Assembly: GCA_000149265.1 (NCBI GenBank)
Contig: CH002564.1
Coordinates: forward strand, 644,688 to 708,687
Origin: Ciona savignyi
Taxonomy: Eukaryota; Chordata; Ascidiacea; Phlebobranchia; Cionidae
DNA: 64,000 nucleotides
Direction: 5' to 3'
Shown one piece after another: positions 10,801 through 22,229 of the stretch; position 1 is the stretch's first letter, and each line of letters starts with the position of its first letter. The notes below the pieces were generated by a model, which was not told the origin of the DNA, ran no database searches, and was given only the letters and a program-made list of their open reading frames with translations. The position numbers and the translations under genes are program-made.

Positions 10801-11700
10801 TGTCTGTTAAAAACGCAGCAGAAACTTGAAACAAAATTGGAAAGAAAAAAAGACGGCAAAACGACAGTCGTTTAATCCAATCAATTAATCACTATATGTA
10901 TAGTCAGACAGAAAGTTATCTATCGCAGGGCTTCCCAAACTTTTAAGCACGCGACCCCTCTCAATTTATTACAATTTTCTGCCAACCTTCTTTGCGTTAA
11001 AGATCCTTAACGGATAAAAATATACATAAAAAGAAAATAAATAAATAGCAGTTTGTGTCAAATTAATGTATCCTTTGTGACCTCTAAATTTCATTGCTCG
11101 ACCCCAGTTTGCAAAGATCTGATCAAGAGTATACATTACCGTGCACCTAAGCGAGCTGCTCGCAACGTTCAACTTTGGTGGTACGAAACGAGCAATCCAA
11201 AGTAAACCTTTTATCCCCGCATTTAATTAGCTCTGACAAATGAGAATTACAACAGACTACCCCCTGTGTATCCGGTACCTCTAAATACTAACGGACCGCT
11301 TGGAACGCTTGGATCGCATTAAGCGCTTGAATCGCTTGGATCGCTTATTACTATACTTCGTAATTACAAAAGCCATGATATTAATGTTAGGGTTGGGGTT
11401 AATATTAGTTATGGGGTTGAGATTAGTGTTTGGGACAGGGTTGGAATTATATTTCATAGCAATCTAGTTGATCCAAGCGCTCCAAGCGGCCCTGTAGTAT
11501 CTATTCAAGTACTAGCTTAACAGAATCTTAATTCAAACCTACCTGTCAAACTGGCGAGATTGATACGAACTGTAGAGGGTGGTACCAAGGATGATAAACA
11601 TCACCCACACGCCTATTAACACATATCTTCGTTGCAAGAAAAGAAAGTTTAAAGCACACTTGTCCTGACCACGGTTTCTCTTGTCTTCAGATTTAATCAT
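7887..11700 (-). CDS. Type II membrane protein with short-chain collagen C4-like domain
   Basis: Minus-strand exons: 11700-11543, 10626-10500, 10275-10107, 9626-9520, 8554-8412, 8141-7887. Residues about 28-47 (YVLIGVWVMFIILGTTLYSS) are an uncleaved signal anchor. Exon 2 is a charged, coiled-coil-like stem ending TRNRRSG. The C-terminal domain carries the family landmarks in order: TYVRWGRKDC, TGGTSNLMC, GASYLYGLEY, SVPCAICL, MIPGQEDCPDGWNMEYRGY, CVD, GGAYLFMMETQC, GREVRCVVCTL then stop. That is the Cys-rich domain of sponge short-chain collagen C4 and its invertebrate relatives. No Gly-X-Y repeats are visible. All junctions agree in phase except exon 3 to exon 4 (phase 1 into phase 2), so a small exon of length 1 mod 3 is probably missing, likely in the assembly gap. 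At least 319 aa. Expected to be extracellular; its partner is unknown. Confidence 0.88.
8166..8282 (-). repeat. SINE family A copy, near full length
   Basis: In intron 5 of the C4-like gene, close upstream of exon 6. Head gtcgtgtggccaaatggtaa and end gggttcgaaacttggctcag read on the minus strand. Confidence 0.85.
8770..9065 (-). repeat. SINE family B copy, near full length
   Basis: In intron 4 of the C4-like gene. Read on minus: gcgtcgccttttagccaaaa head, tgtccttgggcaaggcactt, cagcggattattgggttcta, and the tatcctatc tail. Confidence 0.85.
9673..9978. other. Assembly gap (306 N)
   Basis: Lies between exons 3 and 4 of the minus-strand C4-like gene; a SINE family A copy abuts its right edge. 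Confidence 0.99.
9979..10072 (+). repeat. SINE family A copy, cut by gap
   Basis: Left part lost in the N run; ends with gggttcgaaacttggctcgg. Confidence 0.75.
10926..11121. mobile_element. Probable hAT-type MITE
   Basis: Left end CAGGGCTTCCCAAACTTTT with gcgacccct, right end ctcgaccccagtttgcaaag plus atctg: the usual layout of hAT ends. Flanking 8-mers (atctatcg, atcaagag) match only at 5 of 8 positions, so the copy is old. In intron 1 of the C4-like gene. Confidence 0.5.
11293..11492. mobile_element. MITE with 23-bp terminal inverted repeats
   Basis: ggaccgcttggaacgcttgg at the left pairs with ccaagcgctccaagcggcc at the right (about 2 mismatches over 22). The interior has short cgcttggatcg iterations and a gttggggttaatattag stretch. 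No clear target-site duplication. Intron 1 of the C4-like gene. Confidence 0.6.
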
Positions 11701-14271
11701 TGCTTACTTTTTAATAAGGTATATAGGCTTTGTAAACGGTTCCTGTTTAATATTTGCAAATATACCATTACTTAACATTACATTTATACTACCACCACTC
11801 AACATACAATCACAATATCTCATATACAAATATATTCTCAGTATCATTAAAATATTGTTGGAACAAAAATGTAAAAAGTGTATGAATATAACTTAATTGC
11901 ATTTTCACTGAAATCTCATTTGAAAATATTATCCAGTTGCAAGATTACTTGATTAAACTTGTTGGACGCTTTCTGCACACAATCGCACCCTGCCTCGCTC
12001 CAAACTAAAGACGGCACTGTTTTTGTTTTTATTGGTACAGGTTCCCTGATACATCAGTCAACAAATGTCTACAGCTTCTATGATATCGGTCGCCACAAAT
12101 CTGATATTCCTTTCTTTAGGATACATGAATTGATACATTTGAGGGTAGAGAAACCTAAAACATGATATACGCAACTGAATGTACCTTTCATTGAATGTGC
12201 AAAACAAAATCTTGCAAAGCACTTTGCCGAATCAAACTATGTTAGGTTGTGGCAGGAACCATCAACGCAACAATACAGTGTGCAGATGACCTTCGTATTG
12301 CTTTAAAAACAACATTTCGTTCAGACAGGAGTGCTTTCTCCAGAGAAAAGTTGGACAAAATTACCGCAACGTCTGGAATATTACAATTACCAGTTCCATA
12401 AATGTAACATATATACTCCCTTTTATTTTTGAGAAAAATGTGCTTGGTTGGCTATGTGCCAGTCTTCAGACATAATTAAATCTTTAGCTGTCCTCCTATT
12501 GTTTTGTGCTCACTTATTATCGCAACTATATACTGCCACACCCTAAATGTAGCACTGTATTCAGGAAATGTGTACCCGTACATAAGCAGTAATATACAAA
12601 TACAAATTAATAAATCATATATAATGGACAAAATAACATATACATGAAAAAATTATTTAAATGTTAATACGGAATATATTTAAATGTTGACACAGAACTT
12701 ATTTAAATGTTTAAAGTTCTAAAATTAGTTAGTAATGTTGGCGGGCAATCGGTGGCGAATTTTTCCGGAGTGAAACGTTCCAGACAGTATAAGGATGCTG
12801 ATTACACAAACATAATTAGTATGTTGTACTTAATAAAGCTTTGCGCAACAGCTGGAAAACCTAACATTATGAGAATGCTCATAAAATAATCTTTCAGGCT
12901 GCCAGTTCTTGATGTCAGGTAGTCCGCCCCGTAGAATAATAACATGAACTTTAACTTTTATCATATGATTTGCACAAAGTATAGATGTAGTCTTATTAAG
13001 CACAAGAATTACGTAACACCTTATTATATAGCATAGTTTATACCCGTGATTAGGAAATTGCAAGTAGATTATCACACTGGTAATCATCAGGTGTCACTGG
13101 GGCGTTCTGTCGCTTTTAGCATAAAACAACCCATTTATCCATTGGAACAAAGGAACTATCCGCTGAGTGCCCGGGAGGAAAGAAAGTAAACTGCCTATAC
13201 TAAAACTTTATAAACTAATTCTAAACCTGCTCCAAAAACTAATCGCAATCCCAACACTTTTATTTTTTACTTTGTGGTAGCGGGCTAGGTTTCAAATCCG
13301 CGATGATAAAGGCAATCTAAATAAAATGTTCTGTTAAATGTGAATTATAAGCCAAGTAATGGAAGCGAGTTTACCCCAAAAGTCCGAAAACGTATTGTTG
13401 GCTATGTTATATACACTGTGCATGCATTGCATTACCATAGTATTTGTATATACAGTTTTGGACATGTAAACAAGAAAAGCAATAACCGACTGCGCCACCT
13501 GACGAAAAATTTATTTAAACAGACCTTGCGTCAAGAAAACGGTCAAAAAACAAATTGTTTTTAGCAGTTCATTAGCAGTGAACACTTCAAATTGTGTTCT
13601 AATGATTGTTTTGTAACTTTAACTATGCTAGAAACAAAAGTATTTTTAAAAGTACGAGATGGAGACATGATGGAAAACTTTTTATGGTCACATTTTTTGT
13701 TTTTTTGAGTTTCAAGACCATGCAAGCTCAATAAACAAAATTTAGAATATGTGTATTACGAGGAGACAAAACCGTGTTCTTCTAGAAAGTTCTAAAAGGA
13801 AGTTATTAGAAGTTAGTGCGTAATAACTTCCCGATTCATGCACGATAAGGGTTTACAAAATTTGCTTCTCCTGTTAATACCAGGCTTCGCATTTAATATG
13901 TCCTGTTTATAGAAACCGCACCATCGACTATACTAATGCAGTGACTGGTTTCCGTCAGATTGAATCCTGATTACACAATATAGTATGCTGTGTATTCCTG
14001 CTCGGTTATTGTATTATACACAGCATCAACGAGAATGTCGCCGTGTGATATTTCAATATATTTGTATATATTTGTTCACATCAGGTTTAAACTAGTGTTA
14101 TTATGTTTGGTATAATAGCCTAACCTAAAACAAAGTGTACATTTATGGTTTTTATTTATTTATGCATTTTTAAGTTTTCTTTCGCTTCTGCTTCTTCATC
14201 TGCCAACATTTCTAAAAATTAAACAAAATTTCAAAGTTTAATAAAAATACAGATTTTTCTGTACTGTGATA
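11701..14271. other. Upstream/intergenic region, no confident gene
   Basis: Holds the promoter side of the C4-like gene. An open stretch at about 11953-12165 followed by further open pieces to 12420 may be a gene or transposon relic, unrecognised. A minus SINE A fragment lies at about 13258-13330, and a short imperfect atttaaatgtt tandem repeat at about 12650-12715. Confidence 0.5.
13985..14026. repeat. Perfect 11-bp inverted repeat (hairpin)
   Basis: atgctgtgtat (13985-13995) and atacacagcat (14016-14026) separated by 20 bases. Function unknown; it could be a chance or transposon-derived palindrome. Confidence 0.6.
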
Positions 14272-14275
14272 TTAA

Positions 14276-15163
14276 CCCTTTCACCACGACGGAACTTTTG
14301 CCGTTTTTGGCACTTTTGAGTAAGGTTGCTTTGACCTTGTTTGCTGCGAATACTGTTGGACTTAGGTAAAAATAATCTATTACAAAGTTGTCCAGTAGAT
14401 AATTTTCTACAAATTGGTATTTTTATTTTTTTTGATGACGTCGTAGAATTTGTAATGACGTCATAATTAACACTTCATACTCTAATTACTCGTTACTGGT
14501 AGCTTGTAGAAGATAGTAATGTATTACAAAGTTGTTCAAAATGAAATTTCCTACAAAGTTACGTCGTTTATTTTTTGATGACGTCAACTAAGCGTGATGA
14601 CGTCACACATGACTGACAAATATGGCATTTCATCACCAGAATCACTGTCGGCCTCGTTCATGCTGGCAGCCTGATCAGCTGTAAACTACCGCGAAGTTGC
14701 CATATTTCTTTTGAATATCATATAATAATGGAACAACAAACAAAACAAAGACGAAAAAATGAATAAATATCAATAGTAATTAGCGAAAGTCATATTAACA
14801 TATGTATACATATATTGTTGAAATATCGAAAATGACTGGTAAAAGCGAAAACAAAGATGGCTACTGCTAGTTTTATTCTCACAGCAACTAGTGTAACAGT
14901 TTTAACTCCCCAGAACACAAAAAAGCGATTGTTTACCTAAAAGTTAAACTAGATACAAAAATTGTTAAGAAAAATGTTTGGAGCAATATTACTCAAAAAT
15001 TTTAAATATAAAGGTTATGTTTTTATGCGTTATTTCGAAAGATCTATTCAAATGCTTTCCAAAAATATATAAACTAGAAAAATCCCCCAAGAAACGACTG
15101 AATTGTGCATTTTTTTCGGGGACACTTCTAGGTTACAAATATGTAACCGTCGTGGTCTAAGGG
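14276..15163. mobile_element. piggyBac-like non-autonomous element (888 bp)
   Basis: TTAA at 14272-14275 and 15164-15167 directly flank CCCTTTCACCACGACGG on the left and CCGTCGTGGTCTAAGGG on the right. These are 17-bp inverted ends differing at two positions; TTAA duplication and CCC/GGG termini are the piggyBac signature. The left half holds several gacgtc-containing subterminal motifs. No transposase frame is present; the longest open frame inside (about 60 codons) resembles nothing. Confidence 0.88.
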
Positions 15164-15506
15164 TTAATGAATTAAAGCGTAAACTTTGGTTGTTTTTCCT
15201 CTGTTAACCAGTTTTGTTAACCCTTCAAGTAAGTTTGGTAAAAATATAGAGTTTTCGGTACTGTGCTGATAAATTTATAAGTTTGGTTGTTTTTTTCCAT
15301 TTATACTTGGTTTTGCTAACTTTTAATCTACATTTTCTAGAGCAGCTTATTTGACCGAACAAATTCAAAAATTACATTTTAGAGTAGACGATTTTTTTAA
15401 AACAATTTAACCGAAAGCAAACTAATCATTAACTGATACCCCAATTGTGACTTGGCAGAACCGACTAATGTTACATTTTCCCAGCATAGAGGTCTGTAAA
15501 TATAGT

Positions 15507-15668
15507 TTAGGTGAATCTACAAAATGTAAAGTATATTTTGCCTCGAATCTGTTGTTGCTGCTGCTCGTAGCTTCCCCACACCCATCTACGTCTTCCAGCG
15601 TCGGCGACTTCATTCTTCACAAACAGCAAGAGCGCGAGCAAAATAATGACTGACTTGTTCATCTGCAT
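15507..15668 (-). CDS. Candidate small secreted cationic peptide (53 aa)
   Basis: Unrecognised. ATG at 15668 on the minus strand opens 53 codons to TAA. Residues 1-24 look like a classical signal peptide (SVIILLALLLFVKNEVADA), with cleavage plausible after VADA. The remainder is short, basic and aromatic (GRRRWVWGSYE, then five Gln, IRGKIYF). This could be a complete tiny precursor, or the first exon of a longer secreted protein using the GT at 15516. No neighbour supports it and there is no homology evidence. Confidence 0.35.
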   Translation of the reverse strand: MQMNKSVIILLALLLFVKNEVADAGRRRWVWGSYEQQQQQIRGKIYFTFCRFT

Positions 15669-15679
15669 AAAGTAATTTT

Positions 15680-15800
15680 AGAACAGTCGTGCGTTCGAAG
15701 GATTAACTCTACTGATTCATACGCCGTTTTCCAAAAAAGGGTCTTAGCGAAGAGCGTATCGTATGGGTTTGAAACCTAGCTTTGAAAAAACAGAAAAATG
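15680..15800 (+). repeat. SINE family A copy
   Basis: Starts about 12 bases upstream of the ATG of the small secreted ORF, which is on the other strand. It has the ggtcttagcgaagagcg middle and gggtttgaaacctagc end. Confidence 0.7.
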
Positions 15801-16309
15801 ATATCTACACCAGTACAGTATACAATACACAATTGGGGATTAACGCCATTAATAACCAGACAACAAAAAAGTTAAACCAACCTTAAGGCTTTCTTTCTTG
15901 AAAATTGTTTTTGTTCTGTAAAGGTTGCATAACGTCAATTATTTTTTTCGTGATATGATCATAGGAAAATCGAAAAACGCAATACCTCACCCGTTAGACC
16001 TATCTCTTATAAGAAACGAAACTCGAAAATCGTGCATCCGGTGTTGCGATATCGTTGCGCTATTTAATTTAAGACCTCTATGTTAATAGGTTGTAACGTG
16101 TGGTATAAGACCGTCGGTCAGCACATTTAAATAAGTAAGCTATTTTTCTAAATTACAAAAGACATTGCCTCATTTTTAACATTTGGTAACGTTTTTTTTG
16201 GGGGCTTTAGACAAGTATACTTTTGTTGGGACATGTCCCTTTGGAGCACCTGTGTATGCCTCGTTTAATAAGAGATCGTTTTCATTACAGACTGACAATT
16301 TTGGGTGTA

Positions 16310-16460
16310 AAATTTGTCTGGTCGCTAGCTAGTCGGTAGTGTCCTCGGGCAATAGGCGCTTAACGGACATTGCCTAAACCCTGCGGGTTAATGGGTTCTA
16401 CTAAACGCGAGGTGATTTGGTTTTCTTCATAGAAGGGGATAAACAAGAATATATTCTATT
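16310..16460 (+). repeat. SINE family B copy (truncated)
   Basis: ggtcgctagctagtcgg through gggttctactaaacgcg; the 3' half is shortened. Confidence 0.7.
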
Positions 16461-16684
16461 TCGTTTTAAAGTTTATGATGTGACCATGTAGGGAACTTTA
16501 AACGAAAATTTAAAATCGGAAGTTGTATAGATAGGATATACTAAATGTTTGACAATAATCGTCAGACAGGCCCACATTGGTCCGACTGAATCGTTTTATA
16601 TGATAGTGTGCCGCCGTTTGGCCGTTGGGTTTCTGGTGCGAAAATAGTCGCTAGCTGATCGCTTGGGTCATTTAAGGCACTTAT

Positions 16685-16800
16685 TTAGGGCCATGTATTT
16701 AAACGGTTAATGACGACCGATACACTTACCATAATATATCCAAAAACGGTATTAGCAACGAACCTATTATAGGTTCAAAACTAAACCAGGTCAAAAACAT
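16685..16800 (+). repeat. SINE family A copy (diverged)
   Basis: acggttaatgacgaccgata, aaaaacggtattagcaacga and taggttcaaaactaaacc. Confidence 0.65.
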
Positions 16801-17394
16801 AAGGCACTTATCGGATATCGTCCAAACCCAGTAGACTCATTTTACTGAAATTAAAAATACATTTCAATCGTGTACCTTAAACTGCATTTTTTCCGGTATC
16901 CTGGCGGTTACTCTTTTGGGGACATTCTGTACGTTTTCACGGCGTAATTTGTCAATTACCATTGTGATAATGCCCCTTGGATTTTACATTTTACGGGATA
17001 AACATGATTATTCAATTCCATCTTACATGAGTGCAATGCCTATAGTTTGATTTTATCATAACAGACAATCCAATTTAAAAGTAATCAAAAAACTGCATAA
17101 TTAATTTTGAAATATTTATCTTATAGCGCCATCTACTGAAGAAGGATTTTACACTGTTATTTCGGCTTATGGAGATAGAGAGCATTAACTTTGTACGAAC
17201 AGTTGGAGCCAGCGACCGTTCGTGGGATATTGTTTATATTCGTTGTCTGAAGAATTCGTTTCTTAGTAAAGTAGATTTACCCGTGTTGTTATCGAACACA
17301 AGCTCAAGTCTTGTCGTTATAAGATTATCAGTGATGTGGATTTTTAGATTAAACATCAGCTACGTAGCATTGTAAAGAGCTAACTACAGTACTT

Positions 17395-17585
17395 CAGCTA
17401 ACTACAACTCTGCTTAGAAGCAAAAGAGTGAAAAAGGAAAACTGCACAGTAGAATGAAGATTAGGACTTTAGGGTAAATGTTAGTCCGGATTACAGTTAA
17501 GGTTAGTTCTGGGGTTAAGATTAGTGTTTAGGCGAGTGTAAGTATTATTTTCCATTGTTTTAATGAGCAGTTTTCCTACGTTTAG
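17395..17585 (-). repeat. GTTA-rich dispersed repeat
   Basis: Shares gaaaactgcacagta and iterated gttagtt/ggggttaagattagtg motifs with segments near 20205, 27370, 28400, 29405 and 34285. Family unassigned; probably a MITE. Confidence 0.5.
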
Positions 17586-18949
17586 TGTTGTGCTCTTTTG
17601 TTATTAAACCAAATAAGAAAAGGCGTGTATTGAAGAAAAGGTTTGTATATTACTAGTACCACAGACAGTTTAATCTTTAATGCCAATGGTTGTCCACTTA
17701 TATACCATATACCATTAGGCTTTTTAAATAATCTTAAACGTCTCATATTTAGGTTAAACTGATTAATCAATGGCATGTTAATGTTCTTAGTCAAAAAATT
17801 GAGGCATTTTTAAATGCTTAATGTACAACCTTTTAAATACCAAACAAATAATTGTAAAAAGGATACTAATACATAAAATATAGTATCTAGTCTCCCAATT
17901 TTATTTAGGACTCAAAAGCGAAAAACAGTTCGTAGCTCCGACAACACTGTTCTTATGCTGTAACATATATCTTATAGCTGCGGATTTGTTTCTAAAATAT
18001 AACTTAATATTATAAAGACATTAGTCTTATGACAAAAAAGCAACTTTATGATTATGCCGAGAATGTCACTAGAAGCCATTTAATAAGTTAGTTAGTACAT
18101 TTTTTCTCCTTTGTCAGAGTATAAAATAGCAAAAAAATACACCTAAGATAGGATATATTGTGTTATTATTTTGCGTTACAACTTTATGGTTGCATTTCCT
18201 TAGTATTTGGTGACGTTACTTGTATAAGATCCTGTTGGGAAGTGATTAATTCTGATGACAAGTTTAAGGTTAACTTGACAAACTCTCACTAAATTGGTGC
18301 ATATCTGTACATATCTAAATGCTGAATGTGTGGTGGTTGGTATAAATTCATGATTCTAAAATATGGAGAATACTCTAATCACATATGTGTTATTTCAGTT
18401 TTTCAAATAAAAACTAGTCTTTACCAATCTTATGACATGGTCATTCAAATAGGATATTTAAAATAAAAATTGATGGTATGGTACTGGTCTACTACACCGT
18501 ATATACCCTCATGTTGTATAGTATATCAGGCATTGTAGTGACATACACTAATTGCAAAGGGAAGTACTACTGAGCTCTATTCGATTAGTCAAGCCGTCTA
18601 TTGATCATAAAAAATGTTTTATTTTGTGTTGTTTAAAATGTGCATAACAGAACAGTTAACTCGCGGTTTATTAGTATTTACCTGGGTAACTAATATGTAG
18701 GTATATAAACCATAGGCCTACCAAACAGAATTAGTCACTAGCCCATAAACTGTACAATTGATATTTGATGTTGATTAATTTATGTTATCTAAAATAAAAA
18801 AAGTTTTGTGTTGTTATTTTGCCTGGATTTGGATACTGTATCCGCTATATATTTCAAATAATTTTATTTTTTGTTGAAGTGTTTTAACTACTCTTCATTT
18901 TGTCATGTTTTCCTATTTTTGTGTCACTGCTGCTATTTGTTCTTGCAGC

Positions 18950-19190
18950 AAGTTTATCCGACCGATTAGTCTGGTGGTTTAGTGCATTGCCTTTCAGCCA
19001 TAGGGTTGCAGCTTCAAAACTGGTCTCTGGCGAGTCGATTGTCCTTGGGCAAAGCACTTAACCGAAATTGCCTGAACCCAATGAATTATTGGGTTCTACT
19101 AGCTTCGGTAACCCGATGGTGGGCGCAAGATAATTGGTTTTCCCACTCACGGTGATAAATATGAATATCCTATCATAAAAATGAATAAAA
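18950..19190 (+). repeat. SINE family B copy, near full length
   Basis: gcattgcctttcagccatag head, tgtccttgggcaaagcactt, gggttctactagcttcgg and the tatccta tail; the cacactgcaatag part is deleted. Confidence 0.85.
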
Positions 19191-20204
19191 CTTTACTACA
19201 AAGCAATATCCATTTTAAGGGATTTTGATTTTTAAAGATTTTAGTTAAACATATTCATAAAGGCAATCAGCTGCTGTTTAAAGCATTTACCAGTATAGAC
19301 ATTTGTATCACCCACTGTTGCATTTTATTTCCTTCGCTCTAGTATTTGTATATACAGCAATGAAGTCAAGATTATGTGATTTTAGTGCACCATATATCAA
19401 AATGGTAATACACCATATTGACCATAATGTCCATAAAGGAGTACATGTACATCAATTGCATTTAGATCAGCTAAGCCTTTTCAGATTAATTAAAATTCAC
19501 AGATGAAATTCTCAAACTGTAGATTTTCTTAATTTGGATAATCATTTTAAATGTTCCTTTTCTTGGATAGCCTACTTCACTTGCTTAGTACTAGAATTGT
19601 GTTTTGATGTATATAATTAACATTGTCTGTAAAACTATCAGAAATGTCATGTTGTGTATCTTCAATGTGTATTCAAAAAAACAGTTTCGCTTTACAATTC
19701 TTTGTACAACAACATAAAATATACAACTGACAATATTAATAAAACCGAAACTAGTTTTTTAAATACAAGTCGGTAAGCGACACAATTGCGCATTCTAATT
19801 TTTTAAGACAATGTTAAATCATATGTGGAATTGTATCAACCTTAAATTTACACTAATGGACAATTATTTCAGTGCGTCTGGTTAGTAATTTCTATGTTGT
19901 GATAGATAAATATATATGTTCTAATAGAAATTATATGGATCCATAATACAAAAGCAGCTATTCAGGTAGCCACTGGTAATTACCGACAAGATAATTTTTG
20001 TTTTATGTTGGTTTATCCCATTGGATTAACAAAAGAACAACACCCCAAAACAAAAGATTTAAAAAAAATGCTTTATTTTAACACTTAATACTGATATTAA
20101 TTATAAGAACCTAAATTAATGGCACTTTACAGTAGACACACAGTCCACTACCCCATGCTTCAAATTCCTAATAAAAATAATCCATTTCTATTCAGCTTTA
20201 TGTT

Positions 20205-20480
20205 GGATTTCTATCTATCTTGCAGACTCCTTAACCTAATATACTAAAACTTTGGAAATTCTAACCCAGGTTTAAACAGTAATCTTAACCCCAGAACTAA
20301 CCCCATCCCCATTCCTAACACTTTAACTATAACGGCATCATCTTTATTTTAGTGTGTAGTTTCCCCTCTTCCCTCATAACCTCCTTTTAGTTTTCCCTAG
20401 ATTTGAGGGTGGAAAGTTTGGGCTGGGGTTAATCACACTAACTACAAAGTTTCCTTGATTACTTATTGTTCAACTTTCCT
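20205..20480 (+). repeat. GTTA-rich dispersed repeat
   Basis: Opposite orientation to the copy at 17395: ttaaccccagaactaacccc, then gtgtagtttcccctcttccc and ccttttagttttcccta. Confidence 0.55.
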
Positions 20481-21599
20481 CCTTTTCGCGTTGTATAAAC
20501 ATAGGCATTAGAGCAAAGTACAATGCACTCCGATGAGAATTTAATATACTGTACACCAATACACGCCCATTGTCCGACCTTCGGTGGTTATTGTATTAAA
20601 GGTATGCCTCAGTGAAAAACAATTCCAAACGCGAAGGTTAGACTGCCGTTTATAGACGTCGCGTTTAGTGCGTAATGTTCACTATCCTACAATTTGAATT
20701 TATTGAGGTGTTTTTTATGTTATTTGGCTTGTTAGTTAGTAATTTTGATATAGGATTAATAAATCACAACGTTTTTGCTTTGGTTTTAATAGCCTTTTTT
20801 TGGTGGTACAATACAGAATATACAAGGCGGCACATACCACAAAAATGTACGAAATTTTCATGTTCGTAATCAGGACAGACTTTACTTTAACGTTGTCCTA
20901 ACTGGTTAGACAGTTGCGCAAAGACATGAAAAGTATTTGCTGTTAATCATCAATTTGTGTTTACCCTGAGTAAGAATAGCGCAAAGTACGTCGGGCAGGA
21001 GAAATCAAACAACCTATTGATTGTCGGCTAGTTTGTTCACGCGAACTTTCCCTGACAATGAAACATCATAACCGTATAGTTGCTGTAAGTTGCTGTTGGT
21101 TGCATTAATTCTTTAAAGACCGATCGCACTGGATATAAGTTGTTTTGGAGCAGTGATTAATAATAGATTTCCTGAAGAGTGTATACAAACAAAGAATTCG
21201 TACAGTAGTCGATAACTGGTAACGATATAGGATAATAGATTGATATGATAGCGTTTACATGCTTAATATATGGAATGCATTATACTAGATTCGTTCACTG
21301 CTATGCATTGTTTCTAGAATTCTCCGACCGCCGAATTAAGGTCAGTCAGTTCAACAGTATTCCGGCTGCTAATTAATTAAATCTGAGTTCTAAATTCGAA
21401 CCTTTTTCGTTAGCGTGCGTCGTCGAGTGCTTTCGAGATTTCTTTTGTCAGCGAACACTTTTCATTGTGACTTTCCGCCTAAGTTGATTATCGCCCGTCG
21501 ATGTCTTATCTCGCAACTATTCAAAAGTTTATAATTCTTGGTTCCGTGTTTTAGTTGGTTCGTTTTTGTAGTTCGTCAGTCCAGTAAAGACGCTAAGAG

Positions 21600-21890
21600 G
21601 CAGGGAGTAAGTTTAGAAACAAAAAGTAGAAAAGGGTATAACGCAATATGGCAGAAGCTAGACATAGACTTAGGAATGAAAAGTAGAGAACTGCAAAACG
21701 TAATAAAGTAGAAACTAAATATCTACTACCAAGCAAACTAAAGAGGCAAGTAGTAAGTTTAGAAATGAAAAATAAAGAACGGTAAAACCTAAAAAATAAT
21801 ACGGTAGAAACGGGACATACACTATTAGTAATGAAAAGTAAAAAAAAACGGTAAAATGTGATAAGGTACAAAACTGGTAATATACTACCC
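21600..21890. repeat. Imperfect tandem repeat, about 65-80 bp units
   Basis: About four degenerate units, each with gtaagtttagaaa or ttagtaatgaaaagta followed by a gtaaaac...ggtagaaac block. In the FRMD4 5' flank. Confidence 0.65.
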
Positions 21891-22229
21891 GAGACGACAG
21901 TTTAGCTTTAATGCTCGTTAGCAGTGTCGGTGTTATTGAACACGTCAACATTTAAGAGAAAAAAAGATTTATTTGGATAAAACTTACAACTTTTATATCT
22001 GAGAGCTTATTTTATTACAGGATACGCTGCGAAATTATTCGGCTTATAGGTGTGAAACTCGCGTCTAATGCTACACAGCTACATCACAAGCAAAGAAAAC
22101 ACACCGTAAGAAGCAAAGAGTTACACGGTTTTAAAACTGAGAGCCGAATTACTTGAAGCCCAAGTAGCATGCGGCTGTGGGAATTGACAACCTCGAGTTT
22201 CGAGTTACCAAGCACCATCAAGCCAAGCA

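Larger units (their letters stand above)
15801..22229. other. 6.4-kb gene-poor interval upstream of FRMD4
   Basis: No coding exon recognised. It contains SINE B copies at about 16310-16460 and 18950-19190, a SINE A copy at 16685-16800, two copies of a GTTA-rich dispersed repeat (17395-17585, 20205-20480) and a tandem repeat (21600-21890). A ttattttattacag acceptor at 22020 may mark a 5' UTR exon or spliced-leader site for FRMD4. Confidence 0.55.

Noticed and set aside
11380-11460. Telomere-like gttagggttggggttaa stretch
   Set aside because: Irregular, short and flanked by MITE inverted ends; similar stretches occur in the GTTA-rich dispersed repeat.
11953-12420. Broken open stretches upstream of the C4-like gene
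   Set aside because: Frames are interrupted by stops and resemble no family I know; noted as a possible relic only.
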